This document shows positions 23,276 to 34,245 of a DNA stretch of 64,000 nucleotides, in pieces. Origin of the DNA: Cricetomys ansorgei (lineage: Eukaryota; Chordata; Mammalia; Rodentia; Nesomyidae). Positions within the stretch are counted from its first letter, which is position 1. Every line of letters begins with the position of its first letter. The position numbers and the translations under genes were made by a program. Location: contig JAMJFZ010000107.1 in NCBI GenBank assembly GCA_026225945.1, forward strand, positions 45,808,501 to 45,872,500, in the 5' to 3' direction. The notes under the pieces are model-generated. The model was not told the DNA's origin and searched no databases. It saw only the letters and a program-made list of their open reading frames with translations.

Positions 23276-24050
23276 TTCATTCACTGTTGGTAGGATTTCA
23301 AACTGGTGCAGCCACTATGGAGATCAGTGTGGAGATTTCTCAAAAACCTGAAAATAAATCTACCAAATGACCTACTTATAGAACTCCTTGGCATATGCTC
23401 AAAAGACTCAACATTGTACTTCACAGAAACTTCTTACTCAGCTATATTCACTACTACATTATTCACAATAGTTAGGAATGGAAACAACTTAAATGTTCCT
23501 CAACTGGTGAATGGATAATAAAAGTGTTGTACATATACACTATGGAGTGCTATTCAGCTAAAAGGAAAACATGAAAGTATGTAGGTAAATTAACAGGACT
23601 AGGAACAATCATATTGACTGAAGTAACCCTAACCTAGAAAGACAAAGGACACATGTTTTGTTTTTTTCTCTCATTGGAGACTCCTAGCTCCATATCTTCA
23701 GGTGTGAGTACATAGCCTGGAGTAATTGCAGAAACCAGGAAAGTAAAAAGGGACCATTGCTATGGCAGGAGTTTGGGGGAGCAATAGAGAGGGTTATAGC
23801 AAAGTACAGGGATCTGATAGGGGAATTGGGAAACAGGGGAAGAAAGGGAAATACAAAAGAAGAATGGAGGGTGGTTAAAATAACAGCAGGGATGCCCGAA
23901 AATTCATAAAGAATCATGCTATTAACTCTCTATCTAAAACAGTTCCTATAATACACACAATTCTGTGTATAAATATATGCACACATAATTTAAATAAAAT
24001 ATTCTCATCTAGCTAATGACTGTCTAATGAAAACACTATTTAAAGAAAAG
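23276..24050 (+). mobile_element. L1 ORF2 C-terminus and 3' UTR, plus strand
   Basis: ORF2 3' coding text includes GGTGCAGCCACTATGGAGAT, CAGTGTGGAGATTTCTCAAA, TTCACAATAGTTAGGAATGG and ACACTATGGAGTGCTATTCA. It is followed by TTTTCTCTCATTGGAGACTC and a 3' UTR with an AATTCATAAAGAATCATGCT block. The segment ends near 24045. Translation is broken by stop codons, so this is a dead copy. It abuts the oppositely oriented L1 at 22165-23275 with no gap. Confidence 0.9.
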
Positions 24051-26939
24051 GAGGAAAAGGGCCAGTTGTGACTTGGGAAGCATCAGCGTCTGAAAAGACA
24101 GCAACCTTCCTTTCCTCTAGTCTGATTTTTTTCCACTAAGCTGATTCACTCAGATTTGAGTCTCTGACTACAACAGTGAGAACTCAGTTGTGATTGGTCT
24201 GTGTTATAAAGACTAGCTTACTCAAATCCTAAATTCCAGGCCTTATATATGGAGAGGAGGACTAGGAACCCCAAAGCTGAGGAGACATGTGCCCCATATT
24301 TCTTGTCTCCCTGCCATTCCAGCTTCTACTCAGCACCCTCTCTATAAGATGTCCTCCTGTTGGTATTTCTATGCAGCTTCTGGGCAGAACTAAAAGAGAA
24401 GCTCAGATTGCTGTGCCAAGCAAGACTGGGCAAGGGGCAGATGCAGAGAATTCCAGTTTCATGACCTGGCTTAGTTAAAGTCAGACATTTCTCTGAGTCT
24501 TAGGCACTTGGTGTCAAAGGAATATTCTATTTTTTCCTGACTATGATCTTTGTCTTTCTCTTGGCACCATATTATAAGATTTGTGCTCTGAGGAAGAGCA
24601 TATTTACCCACCATATTTACCCACCTGAATAATATTTCTGTGTCTACCTTAATAAAATAAGTTAAAGTAAGACCATTGCACTCCTTAATTTAAAATATGG
24701 CTGTATAGCATCCCAGCTTTTGATGACTACTGCATGTCTTTTTGAGTTGGTGACTTTTACTTCATTTCACTCCTCTGAAATATTTCCAAAAAGAACAGAA
24801 AGGTCTCCACAGCCTTGACTTTGTATAATGTGATATTACAGGTGATAATGGTGTGCATATACACATTTACTCATATAGAATAAGTGTTATGTCATGCAGC
24901 ATTTTATTTGTTGTCCAGACCCCGATATCCTCAGAAACACTGGCACAACATCTTCTAAAGCTCTCCTAACAGTGTGTGCCTGACAGGGTAACTCACAGGA
25001 CATATCTTCCATTTGTTACTCATTCAGTCAGTTATAGCTGCAATTGCCGTTTACTGATTCCCATCTGTTGGAGGTTTTGCTAGTACCTGATGGCACCAGA
25101 AGCAGATTGTGAATGTAACAGAAAATGTTGTTTATTTGGCTCAGAAAATGAGTATTTGTTTTAATTGACAAGGTATAACATTTATGAGGCGAAAATGAAT
25201 TTTGGCCATGTCATTTACTTTACTTCTGTCTATTCAGGACAATTACTGGAAGTTAGATGTATACTGAACAACCCCAGAAAATTGATAGACAGAAAAAAAA
25301 GCAGCTTTCAGGAAAGCCATTTCAAGTATTTTGGTTTCAAACTGTTCACAACAATAAAAGATTTGGAGGATGGAGAGGGAAAATTGAGGTGGCAGTAGAA
25401 TTTTTTAAAATCTTGTGTGCTGCCATAATTATTTATTTGTAGAAAATAAAAGAGTGCTATTATTAAAAAAATTTCCCTTGTTTGGCAATGAAAAATAAAT
25501 CATTGTATTGTAAATGTAACTGGAGTCAATGTGTTCAAAAGAGAAAAAAAAAATCAATTCACTATCGCGCTGCTTATAGGACTGACCAGATAGTTGATGA
25601 ATATCTGCTATTTGACAACGATTTCTGAAATCTTATTTCTTGGAAATAGAATATATTGAGCAGTAAAATGCTTAGCAATTTTCAAGAAAGATATGATGCT
25701 TCTAATAAGTGCATCACAATTAATGCTTGAGTAAATAGAAGGAATTAGGTAGAAATTAAAGAGGTATTAGGAAGATGCAAATAAGTGAAATTGAAATTAG
25801 CTATTTTTATCTAAGTGGAAAGGAACTACATCTTCACATTGGATATAAGAGTGTTAGCAAAATCCTCATGAGAGTATTTTATCAGACAGAAAAGGGGAAT
25901 AAAAGGGAAATAGTCTATCCTAGTGAGCCTGATTGAATCATCTGTCTATTGACTTTCTCTATGGACTTTATTTGTCATTTGGGAAAATGCCATGTATAAT
26001 TTGAAATATCCAAGGATGAAGGTAAGATGGTACATTACAGACATTTGTAATTGGTATTAGTACTCCAAACTCAAGAAACACAGAAAACCTTAATAACAAT
26101 GCTATTCAAAAACATTGATGCTATATCCCATCTTCCCTGAGGTCAGTGTTATCTATTTTAGAGACAATTTGCCCTAAGCTATTTCCCCATATTTTTAATT
26201 GGTTTACAGATGAAAAGAGGAGCAAGAAAAAGTGGAACTATTAGAAACCTTCTGAAAATGTCCCTTGTTTATCTCTCATATGTTGACAAAACAGAAACCA
26301 ACCTGTGCTTCCATACCAACTTCAAAATTAAAGATTAAATCTTCTTCTTGCATCAGTTTGATTAATGCTATGTTCATTCATCAACTAGTATGTGATCTGG
26401 GGTCAGATCCTCTATAGGAGTGACCCTCTATATCCCTAACTGGCTTCATGGGGTTCTGATATTTAGAAAATGATATTTACAATGTTTTTCTTTAACCTTT
26501 TGAATTTCATTGATTGCTCATCTAAGCAAATATTAAAGTCAAGCCATCATATCAAAGATACTGACGGGAACAAATGCAGTTTCATCCCAATGCGACTACA
26601 ATAGTGTAGTCAAGTAGAAAGCAGAAGGGGATACTGTATCAAATGCAGGCCAGGTGGAGGCTGTTTGTTATGAGATTGCTCAGTAGACAGGAAGGAGATG
26701 ACCCCAAGTATAAATGATGAGATAATGATGATCTTTAGGCAGTCCTTTTTGTTTTCTGAAATTACTGAGAGACCAGAGATGTGAAATAGCTAAACAGAAC
26801 AAACTACCAAGCGCTGTGAATATTTTCTATAGAAATTCAAATATCAAATTCCAATCTATTTATGAAAAAAAATGTTTCTAATTCAAAGTTTTACGTTTCC
26901 TGTTCTGAAATTTTTATTTACTACAAATATTATTATCTT
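24051..26939. other. Unassigned; possible LTR-like segment 24060-24660
   Basis: At 24060-24660 a TATA-like CCTTATATATGG (~24241) and a downstream AATAAAATAAG (~24650) lie in a GC-richer segment, which is the layout of a solo LTR. I cannot name a family and no terminal repeat or target duplication is evident. The remaining 2.3 kb is AT-rich with short frames (24287-24478, 25165-25442) that match nothing I know. Confidence 0.35.
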
Positions 26940-27370
26940 TTCAATTCTATTTTTAAAATTTATTTTATTTTGGGTACATTCATACACATAGGCTAGAATT
27001 TATGAGCCTGATTTTCTCCCCTCACCTCCTCTTATTCTTTTCTCATTCCTGAAGACATTTTCCTATACATCTAGTTTCCTCATCTACTTACATGTCTTTT
27101 GTGTGTGTATGTGTGTGTGTGTATGTATGTATGTTTCTCCATGCACATACATGCGTCTTATGTGGGTAGTTACATCTGACCTGCACTCACGATCACAACA
27201 CCGATGTCACATTCAGAAGATAACATTTTATAGTGCTTCTTCCCACTATCCTTCTCTTCTACAATGTTCCTTGTACCTTGGAGTGGTTGATATACATGTC
27301 TCATTTAGGGATGAGCACTCAGCAATCACTTACGTTGAACATATGGACCACGAGTCTCAGAATTAACCAC
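26940..27370 (-). mobile_element. L1 3' UTR and tail, minus strand
   Basis: Begins with a T-rich reverse-complement tail (TATTTTTAAAATTTATTTTA) and C/T-rich text. A GT/ATGT microsatellite (27096-27134) follows, then TTGTACCTTGGAGTGGTTGA, CTCATTTAGGGATGAGCACT and AGAATTAACCACTGCCCTCT, which are L1 3' UTR antisense blocks. Frames at 27103-27472 are inside it and the next element. Confidence 0.65.
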
Positions 27371-27383
27371 TGCCCTCTCTTAA

Positions 27384-27480
27384 GAGTGAGAGTGAATATG
27401 AAGGTGGGTGGTTATGAAAGGTGTGTGGGAGGGGAAGGGGAAAAGAAAGAATATGATATATCTATATCATGAAAAATTTT
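27384..27480 (+). mobile_element. L1 3' end fragment, plus strand
   Basis: GAAGGTGGGTGGTTATGAAA, GGGAGGGGAAGGGGAAAAGA and ATCATGAAAAATTTTTCAAC resemble the extreme 3' end of a rodent L1. Short and tentative. Confidence 0.4.
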
Positions 27481-27879
27481 TCAACAGAAGCTTCTCTTTA
27501 CAAGGCTGACAGCAGCACTAGTCTATGGGCATAAACATAAATATTTAGAAGGCAATTGAAATTTTTATTTTAATAGAACTTGATATGAAGTTGGATATTG
27601 CAGAAATATGACAAGGGAGAATTATTTAAAATCACAGTTGATTCAACTCTTACTGTTCACTCTAGAATATTTATAGTATTCCTTTTTTCAATATTTCTTG
27701 CCACTAAAAGGAAGACTGAAGAATTTTTTGTCATATTATTCGTGTTTAAATTCTGTTCTGCTAAATTGGAAAATGTGGGACAAATAAGCAAGACAAAGAG
27801 AGTAACTGGTGACAGTAAGGCATTGAGAAGAGTGGGAAATTCCCTGAGTAGAAAAGTTAATTGTTTTCTTTACTGATGT
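27481..27879. other. No feature recognised; 92-codon ORF
   Basis: An open frame at 27598-27876 (plus) encodes a Lys/Phe-rich peptide with no family resemblance. Its composition reflects AT-rich DNA and I do not call it a gene. Confidence 0.4.
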
Positions 27880-29085
27880 TGCCCTGGGGACTTAAAACAG
27901 GGTGTGTCCATGCAGAAGAATGCAACTAGATTCCTATCTCTCACTCTGCACAAAAATTTACTCCAAATGGATCAAAGACCAGAACAAACCCCTAAAACTA
28001 TAAGATTGCTAAGATAAAAGACAGTGAGTATGCTAAATATGTATTCATAGATGAGGACTTTCTGCACAGAATTCTGGTTGCTTCAAAAATAAGGCCAATG
28101 ACTGACAGTTGGGAACACATGAAGCTTCAGAGCTTCTGTAGAGCAAAAGAAATGGCCAACTGAGTGAAGAGACAGCCTATCGAATGGGAGGAATATCTTT
28201 GCCTGCTATATTTCCAAGAAAAGATTAATTTTAAAAATACACAAAAACCAAGAACATTTAGAAAAGAAGCAACAAAATCAAATAATGGGCTGTTCACAAA
28301 AAATAAAAATAAATGACTACTAATGATTTTTTTAAAATTTCGACATCATTAGTCATCAGAAAAATGCAAACTAAAGATATCTTGAGGTACTTTCCTACCC
28401 CAGTCATAATGGCTCTCCTCAAGAAAGCAAATGGCAGCAAATGTTGTCCAGAATAGGGTCAAGAGGAACCTTCAGTGTCGACAGAAATTTAAACTGGTAC
28501 AGCCTCTATGGAAATCAGTGTGGAGGCTCCTTCAAAAGCTAGAAACAGAAATTCCACATGACCCAGTACTGTTGGCCATATACTCAAAGGACTTTCGATC
28601 ACACTTCAGAGACTCTTATTTATCTATTTTCATTTATGCTCTATTCATAACCTATTAATTCATCAATAGATAATGAAACTAGACTTTTATTTAGGTATAA
28701 AATAAACTGAAATTATAAAATTTTCAGGCAAATGTATGAAACTGGAAAGAAATTATACTAAGTGACATGGCCCAGACAAATGCTAAGTATTCTCACTTCT
28801 GCAGATCCTAGCCTTGACTCCTTAGAGCTGTATATTTAACTTGGAGTACTCTTACAGGTCAGAAATCTAGAAAGGAGTGTTACTGGGGGAATGCCTTAAG
28901 GGAAGAGATGATGTGAAACATAGGTGATAGGAAAGTAGAGACAACAAACTCCAAGTGAAAAGGTCTAAACAGAGATACAGTGAAGAGACAGGGGAGTAAG
29001 AGGATGAATAAAGGGAGAAGTATAACCATAATAAAGGCTATATGAAAAAGCCACATGGAAATCTCCTATATTATAATTCAATTTT
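27880..29085 (+). mobile_element. L1 ORF2 C-terminal part and 3' UTR, plus strand
   Basis: ORF2-derived text: GAATGCAACTAGATTCCTAT, TTACTCCAAATGGATCAAAG, GAACACATGAAGCTTCAGAG, GTGAAGAGACAGCCTATCGA, TCATCAGAAAAATGCAAACT, TCTATGGAAATCAGTGTGGA and a CTGGAAAGAAATTATACTAA region. A 3' UTR follows to about 29085. The reading frame is broken by many stops and small deletions. The 75-codon frame at 28431-28658 is a surviving shard of ORF2. Confidence 0.92.
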
Positions 29086-29094
29086 TAAAAAACG

Positions 29095-30080
29095 TAAGTT
29101 AAAAAGGAAGAGTTAGAAGGGTGAAAGCCTGGTTGGCTGTATAATGCCTCTCCTAGAAACCATGGGCCAATGTATCAGTGTCAGGTATAGGATAACTCCT
29201 TCCAAGCGGTTAATCGGGAGAATTCAGAGCCTCCCATTCTGAAATGCAGGGTCTTGTCAGTCCTTTTGTTGTTCATGAGAATAAATTGAAAAGACTGTAT
29301 TATTGAAGACACCATTCATGTTAGTTGTAAGATATAGAGACACAATACTGAAACTGACCTTGAAATTTTCTTTCTACTAGCTAGCTTTCAGAATGCCAAA
29401 GATGCTAGATAGGCTACTGAGAGAAAAATTATTATGAATAGTCTTACCCAGCTGTGAAGACTATGAGCTGCAGTATAACCTGACTGGTAAGATACGCCCA
29501 TTGGTACAATAGTGGTATGACTGTTATTGGGAAAAATCAACTCTATTCTGATTTAATTTAAGGCTTATTTTATAACAGGGAATCCATTCCTGGTGTTTTA
29601 TGTCCTGTCAAAACCTCATGAGTCTAGTTAACAGGCCCTAGGAAGGAAGTTGCTACTCTTGTTTACCTAAATTGGCACAATGTCAAGATGCCTGCATTGT
29701 GCCTATACATGACTAGACCAGTCAACAGCCCATCAGTCATGAGGGAGGAGCTTATCGGGCCCTACCCTTTCTCTTCCATGGTTAAGTTGGATACTGAAGG
29801 ATTCTTTTGAAGGAAGTATCATCATCTTTAGTTATATACCTACTGATGAACCCATCAGGCTTGATTGGTTAACTTCATACCCATGGTCTCATAGATGATG
29901 CTGGTTAAGCTCAGTGGATCAAAAGCAAATCAAAAGACACAAGCATAGAAAAGGACCTGGAGGAATTAGGGGATTAGATCAGAAAGAAGGGAGAATAGGC
30001 GGATGCGGAGGATAAGAGTGATCAGAATGTTTACATACATGTATAAAATTGTCAAGAAATAAATTTAATTAATAAAAAGA
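29095..30080 (+). mobile_element. Rodent L1 3' UTR, plus strand
   Basis: Collinear L1 3' UTR blocks: GAAACCATGGGCCAATGTAT, TTTCAGAATGCCAAAGATGC, TAGGCTACTGAGAGAAAAAT, TGAGCTGCAGTATAACCTGA, GATACGCCCATTGGTACAAT, AGTGGTATGACTGTTATTGG, TTAACAGGCCCTAGGAAGGA and CCCATGGTCTCATAGATGAT. It ends with ATACATGTATAAAATTGTCA and an A-rich tail at 30055-30080. It immediately follows the previous L1 in the same strand but carries its own, different 3' UTR, so it is a separate insertion. Confidence 0.88.
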
Positions 30081-30764
30081 ACTAGAATAGATTTAGAATA
30101 TCTTTCCTATACCAAGAACCTAAGCAAATTTATTACCCTTTTATTTATTTTAAATATTTTCATTAGTTCTTTGAGACTTTTACACAATATATTTTTATCT
30201 CACTCACCATTTTGTTGTTGTTTTGTTTTATTTATAGTCAGTAGTACTTCCATAGCTGTTACATGATCCTGAAATTGAGCAAAAAAGCTTCTGTAATGGG
30301 GTTTTCAAGCCATCGAGTAACAAGAAATGTTTTCAATCCAAAAGTTAATAGAGATTTGTTATCTCTATGAATAAATTGGGCAAATAGGAAGAAGGGGAGA
30401 AAGTAAGAGAAGCTTTGAGAAAAATATGTAATATATATAAAGATAACAAGTATATGATTACAGATTGCTTGTTTTAGAAAAGCATTCTGTATATGAAAAT
30501 TTAGGCTCAAATACATATATTTGTATTAAGAGCTTAATATACTTTGCATACAGGACAAGCTAAAATTTGCTGTCTCATACTGCAGTGAAATGAAGCTGCA
30601 GTTAATCTGATATATGAACACAGGGACACACATAACTGCTTTAATATGATAGATTTTGCAGGTTTGACCAGCAGCGTAGTTCACCTAGATTCTGACATTT
30701 TGTTATTCAACATCCAAACTGTAATGTTCAGCTTCTCCTTGTCTTCTTATAGTGATTGCATTTA
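30081..30764. other. No feature recognised
   Basis: AT-rich. An 85-codon minus frame (30259-30516) gives a Phe-rich peptide with no recognisable family. Confidence 0.4.
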
Positions 30765-30925
30765 AAAAGAAAAAGTAACAAATATAATCAAAGTAAAAGA
30801 GGGTTTCAACTTGAGAGTAGGGACATGGAAAGGGTTCAAGGGAGGGTTGCTGGGACAGGCTAGAGGGAGAAAAAGGAGGGGGGAGTAATGTAACCATGTT
30901 TCAAATAAGAAACTATTAAAAATGC
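30765..30925 (+). mobile_element. L1 3' terminus, plus strand
   Basis: GAGAGTAGGGACATGGAAAG, GGCTAGAGGGAGAAAAAGGA and GGGAGTAATGTAACCATGTT, with a short A-rich end, are the polypurine-rich end of a rodent L1 3' UTR. Confidence 0.72.
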
Positions 30926-32309
30926 AAATTTACTCCTCATTCCCTGCTAAGGCATCTCATCCATTGTCTGAATGATACATAGTAAATTCAGTATAATGAG
31001 TTTCTTCTGTCTGCCTACTCAGATAGACCTACTATGCTCCTAATTTTCTGCTCTTTCATTAGTGAATTCTATTTGTTGATCACACTATCTTTCTCCATAC
31101 ACCCTCTATCTGCTAACCTTTCTTTTTCATGCATAGCACAAGCCTACTGGCCTTTTATTATTTAAACTAAGGTATTTAGCCCTTAACTTTTAATCTTAAT
31201 CATGGTGTCTTTGTCAGGATTTCCATTCACACAGTAGATTTGTCAGGTCCTCCTGTGTGTATGCTCACATATAGTCTTTTATTTTCTTGTAACAGATATT
31301 GTATTTATTCATTATAACATTCCTAACCTGAGATCCTTTGAGTTGAGTGAAGGAAAATATGAATACACGAACACCCCTTATCACATGTAACACATGTAAC
31401 TATTGATCTAGTAACCCCAATAACAGGTTCAGAACTAGTGAGTGATACTAATACTAATAAACTCTTTATTCTGTTCTATTTTTATTACAGATAAGTACCC
31501 AAGACATGCACATCTGGCCTGTAACATTCTGCAAATAAAACTTCAGGTCTCTGATTTCCCAACTTGTCTCAAATTCTCATTTGTCCAAATGCTTTTATTT
31601 TGAACAACTTGTAAGCAATTAAGATTCTGAAGCAACAACACCCAAGTTTTCTGATTTGTTCCATGATTCTAAAGGACTAGGAGCAATGTTACCATGACAT
31701 AGACTGCTCTGCCCTAGTGTGAGAGAGGAGAGACTTTTAAAACCCCAGGGTGTGAATTTTGATATTCAGCAAAAGGAATGGTATTCAAGTGAAGCTGTGA
31801 AGAATCACACCTGTTCCAGCCTCTACCCAGATTACTCTGCTGTGCATCTCATGTTATTAATTCGTAAGTAAAAGAAACTCTTTGGGTAATAGGAGCTGTG
31901 AACTTACTTTGAAAGGTGTTGTAGAAAAGCAAATGTGACATCAGGACCTGAGCTTTCTGATCAGGAAGAGTGCCTTTCTTCCAACCTTTTCCATGCAAGA
32001 GGAAAATCAAATGACATCACCTACAGCTGACTGTATGCCCTGAAAACTAGAAAACCAGACAGAGCATTGGTGGAGAGAATAGAAGACTTATGTGTTTGAT
32101 AGGCTGCAGCTGCCATCACCCGTAGGCTAGGCATACTGTATCAAGGTTTATCCTTCTCCTTCCATATGGAAAGTGCCATCATAGGCATTTGTGAAAATGA
32201 AGATGAAATGGAAATAAAATTAACTCTGCAATAAGTTTCCAATTATGTTAAGAAAAGAAGAAAATAAGGTAAAATGTGGGAAAGACAGAGAAATATAAGC
32301 AGTGATTCT
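30926..32309. other. Unassigned; weak MIR-like patch 31440-31570
   Basis: TTTATTACAGATAAGTACCC and ACTTCAGGTCTCTGATTTCC could be parts of an MIR core and 3' half. The resemblance is weak. Nothing else is recognised. Confidence 0.35.
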
Positions 32310-33040
32310 GACAGTAAAATACTTGCAGGAATCTAGGCAGAGGGCTTGACGCAAATTTCGTTCTGGCAGTGGTGGAGATTAAAGATGAAGATGCAGCCTA
32401 TTTGATTCTTGCAGGATGATGGGAAAAAAGACGCAACGATAAAGGAAGGAGTAACAGGTGCAAAGGCTGATAACTGAAGCTGTCCTAACAGCTAAAGAGT
32501 ACAAATAAAATTTATGTTTTATTTAAATAAAACAACATATGGACTGGAATAAAAGTCCATGGCTGTGGCTGAGGTATAGAAAGTCAGGGGATTCCAAATG
32601 AGTGTCAGATTTGGGACGAGTCGTGGAAATAAGACCTTCGAAGTAAGGATAGAACTTTGATTGCGATTTTACAGCCAATACTAAGAAAACAAACTGGGCT
32701 TGTTTTGCTCTTTAGGAATACAGAACATTATTTTTTCAGATTATATAACTCATCCATTCTGCAGCCACTTTTTATGTGAGAAATATGGGGCAGGTGTTTT
32801 ACTAAATGGATGGATATGGTCTCCCATGAAGTCCATATTGGAAGACAAAATCAATAAATACATTAAAGGAGCCTGATGATTACAATACCATATGACTATG
32901 GTGAGAGAAGGGTTACATGCAAGTTTAGATATCAGTTTAAAAGGCTTTTGAGAAGGGTGAATTAATGGAAATGTCCTTTCCTGATTTTATGGGCCCATGA
33001 GATTTCTCTTAAAGTGATTCTTCTGGCTGTTATTGTTTTC
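32310..33040 (+). mobile_element. Ancient mammalian repeat remnants (L2-like)
   Basis: Two blocks look old and repetitive. The first is 32330-32420 (AATCTAGGCAGAGGGC, GGCAGTGGTGGAGATTAAAG). The second is 32755-33040 (GCAGGTGTTTTACTAAATGG, AAGACAAAATCAATAAATAC, TTTCTCTTAAAGTGATTCTT then CTGGCTGTTAT). The second recalls the old repeat with GTGCCAGGCACTG and AGATCACTCTGGCTGCTG motifs. Family assignment is uncertain. Confidence 0.4.
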
Positions 33041-33439
33041 TTTCATATTTACCTTATGGAGTAAGAATTTCTTACATCATAAATAAATTGGAAAGTTGAT
33101 ATCCTTCCTTAATCCTTTTGACCTGTACTGACATAAATTTTTTCTTCTACTTCTCCCATGTAGCGAGATACTCAGATGATAGCTTCGTTTTTGAGAGTCT
33201 GTATGTTAGAATTAGGTAAGATCTAAATTTAGAGAAAATTTAATTAAAATTGCAAAAGTATAGAATGCCTGGTCCTAATCTCAAGAGAAGCCATATTTTC
33301 AAAAATAAAAGCAGAAACTGTTTTTACAGTTTCACTGATATGGAATCCAAGAAGGGTTATCTCATCTCAGTAGACAAGTCTTCTGTGTTTTGAGAAACTA
33401 AAAATTGAGAATAACATAAAAATTACTGAATTCTATCTT
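33041..33439. other. No feature recognised
   Basis: AT-rich DNA between an old repeat and an L1 3' end. No coding or repeat signal is seen. Confidence 0.4.
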
Positions 33440-33628
33440 TTGGTAACCAACTTTTTGTTCATTTTTAAAAATAATTTTTTAATTAAAATATAATTATGTT
33501 ACACCTTCCCTCTCCTCCCTCCAACCTCTTGCATGTACCTACTCCCTTGCTGCTATTTTCCTTTAAACATATATCTATATATTTTTTATTTATCGTCTAT
33601 CTCTATCTACCTACCAAAGTATCTATAA

Positions 33629-33676
<48 letters not shown>

Positions 33677-34245
33677 ATCTATCTATTCCTAAATATATAA
33701 ATGCAACCTGTTAAGTCTGTATATATAATGTTGTATGTGTATGATTTTAGAGCTGACCACTTGATATCAAATATCAAACCAATTGAGGGGCCTTTTCCTG
33801 GGGAAGACTATTTCTCCTGATCTCTGTCCATACTCCTGAGTCGCCTGTAGCTCTTTATTTAGGGTTGCGGGCTTCTGAGATAGCCTCATTCCATATTAGC
33901 ATGTGTCATCTTTGTTCAGGTCACGATGTTGTTTAGATTTTCAGGGTGTAGGTTCCCTGACATTTCTAGGAGACATGATCTCACAGCAGACTTTTTGTTT
34001 CTCTAGCTCTTACGTTGTTTCTGCCCCCTTTTCCATTATGTTCCCTGAGACTTACTTGTGATGTAACAGATGGCAATGACTATCACATGATCACTTGCTC
34101 TCTACTGTTTGATCAGTTTTGGTTTTCTATAACAGTCTCTGCTGCAAAGAGAAGTTTCTTTGATGAAGGCTGATGAAGACAAGTGTACCACTTGTCTGTG
34201 GGTCCAAGGATAAATATTCAAAATGCAGCTAGGAATGTGTGAGTG
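33440..34245 (-). mobile_element. Rodent L1 3' UTR with internal TATC array, minus strand
   Basis: T-rich reverse-complement tail (33440-33490), then C/T-rich CACCTTCCCTCTCCTCCC and the TATC array. AGAGCTGACCACTTGATATC, TTTCCTGGGGAAGACTATTT, AGTCGCCTGTAGCTCTTTAT, CTAGGAGACATGATCTCACA, GCAAAGAGAAGTTTCTTTGA and ACTTGTCTGTGGGTCC follow. The orientation is clearly antisense, with the 3' end on the left. ORF2 is not present. Confidence 0.9.
33629..33686. repeat. (TATC)n tetranucleotide microsatellite
   Basis: About 13-14 nearly perfect TATC units ending in an ATCATC break. On the L1 sense strand (minus) the unit is GATA. It sits about 190-245 bp from the L1 3' end. Confidence 0.97.

Noticed and set aside
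24599..24626. Direct repeat of a 13-bp CATATTTACCCAC-like unit
   Set aside because: Two adjacent copies only, with no associated element; probably slippage.
33629..33686. CRISPR-like regular repetition
   Set aside because: The units are 4 bp with no spacers; this is a microsatellite, and the host is a mammal.
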